Source: Mongoliibacter ruber | GTDB taxonomy: Bacteria > Bacteroidota > Bacteroidia > Cytophagales > Cyclobacteriaceae | Length of the DNA: 64,000 bases | Assembly (NCBI RefSeq): GCF_003003005.1 | Contig: NZ_PVTR01000004.1 | Location: forward strand, 335,648 to 399,647 | Direction: 5' to 3' | Shown: one piece after another, positions 63,533-64,000 of the stretch | Numbering within the stretch: the stretch's first letter is position 1 | How the letters are laid out: every line of letters starts with the position of its first letter | The notes under the pieces: generated by a model | Databases searched by the model: none | The model's input: the letters and a program-made list of their open reading frames with translations, nothing else | What the model was told of the DNA's origin: nothing | Position numbers and translations under genes: made by a program

Positions 63533-63824
63533 ACTGGGAGATGGCATCATATTCAAGGCTAAAGATAGGAATTCAAAAGCTTATTAAAGACCTTCTATTA
63601 TACAGTTTAGTTTCCCTCAGTGTAAGCTTAAAATCTAATTTTTCCTATCAACAATATTGTCAGAAAACCTATAATCCTGTCAGAAGAACAGAGATTGGGA
63701 AAAACTCGGTTTTTAACAAGGGTGTCCTAGTACGATAATCAAGGATACAATTTTGACCAAGAGTATGGTGTCATTTTTATAAGGCAAAAAAATGGTATCA
63801 TGTATCCCTAAAACATTCCAAACA

Positions 63825-63858
63825 AAAACTGCCGGGAGTTTTCACCCCCGGCAGTTTT
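63825..63858 (-). terminator. terminator of the right-edge T9SS cargo gene
   Basis: Perfect 12-bp stem AAAACTGCCGGG / CCCGGCAGTTTT with a 10-base loop; on the minus strand a T run (TTTTTG) follows. Confidence 0.85.
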
Positions 63859-63891
63859 ACTTTCCATTATTGGTCAATCCGTCATTTCACT

Positions 63892-64000
63892 TTAATCCTG
63901 TTCCTTGACCACCTGGATCCAGCCTTTGAACTCATGTGTCCTGCCTGTCCTGTCCGTCCCTCTGAAAATATAGAAGTACGTACCCGCTACCTGACCAGGG
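63892..64000 (-). CDS. T9SS type B sorting / gliding motility-associated C-terminal domain, partial
   Basis: The last 36 codons of a minus-strand gene run in from beyond the right edge and end at TAA (63892-63894). The peptide ([19 protein letters not shown] followed by [14 protein letters not shown]) fits the end of the CHU_C / gliding-motility-associated C-terminal domain (GTYFY ... GWI.VV), which sorts proteins through the type IX secretion system to the surface. The rest of the protein is outside the window. Confidence 0.75.
   Translation of the reverse strand, partial: PGQVAGTYFYIFRGTDRTGRTHEFKGWIQVVKEQD

Noticed and set aside
63541..63738. 65-codon frame just after the DUF389 gene
   Set aside because: It starts 9 bp after the stop, but the composition is unlike the neighbours, no domain or ribosome binding site is seen, and a short tail of non-coding sequence explains it.

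Overview
The window looks like a low-GC chromosome segment of a Bacteroidota bacterium of the order Cytophagales, most like Algoriphagus and other Cyclobacteriaceae. The reasons are the AT-rich spacers, several TAnnTTTG-type -7 promoter boxes, a gliding/T9SS type B sorting domain at the right edge, a DUF5916 outer-membrane protein, a LytTR domain, and an extracellular contractile injection system (eCIS) whose gene set and order recall AlgoCIS of Algoriphagus machipongonensis. The genus is an inference.

Region 1 (1-29,731, all minus strand) is a ~29 kb eCIS locus that runs off the left edge. Reading in the direction of transcription it encodes: a small membrane protein, a DUF4255 cap, a cap-adaptor candidate, the sheath, two tube proteins, a DUF5908 peptide, a LysM hub protein, a VgrG-like spike, a PAAR tip and a gp25-like wedge. 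Next come a large baseplate-J wedge, a fibre-like protein, a second large wedge, a candidate cargo with a small chaperone-like partner, a 2,122-residue CIS tape-measure protein with an internal triplication, and an AAA+ ATPase. It ends with a translationally coupled accessory module: a PLD-like/Ig-like protein, a DUF4407 membrane protein, a secreted protein of unknown function and a GH18-like lipoprotein cut by the window edge. A perfect 14-bp palindrome and a weak promoter lie in front of the first gene.

Region 2 (30,005-36,960) holds a short-chain dehydrogenase and a TetR-controlled RND efflux operon (TolC-like, membrane-fusion lipoprotein, RND pump). The same perfect operator, TGAACANTGTTCA, occurs in front of tetR (inside a textbook Bacteroidota promoter) and in front of the tolC-like gene.

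Region 3 (37,000-49,000) is accessory and partly decayed. Intact genes include a YdeI-like protein, a COG0523 metallochaperone GTPase behind a perfect 7-1-7 Zur/Fur-type box, an EreA/ChaN-like secreted protein, an orphan HigA antitoxin with an operator-like inverted repeat, TerC, and a HipB-like regulator. Remnants include an SRPBCC C-terminus, a lipoprotein gene with an in-frame stop, a DUF4325 (STAS-like) fragment, a LytTR C-terminal domain, a hipA stub and a truncated DUF2459 gene. A short dispersed repeat occurs twice. One copy lies between the hipA stub and a tRNA-Ser(UGA), whose last bases appear to be duplicated next to the stub.

Region 4 (49,100-64,000) is mostly housekeeping: a secreted protein made of ~26-residue repeats, a VF530 protein, a DUF5916 outer-membrane protein, EcsC, a zinc-ribbon protein, aconitase, an EEP-fold membrane phosphodiesterase, the MlaE-MlaF-MlaD lipid-transport operon, a stand-alone response regulator, a DUF389 membrane protein and the C-terminus of a T9SS-secreted protein. 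Function calls rest on recognised motifs and family resemblance; no database search was run.
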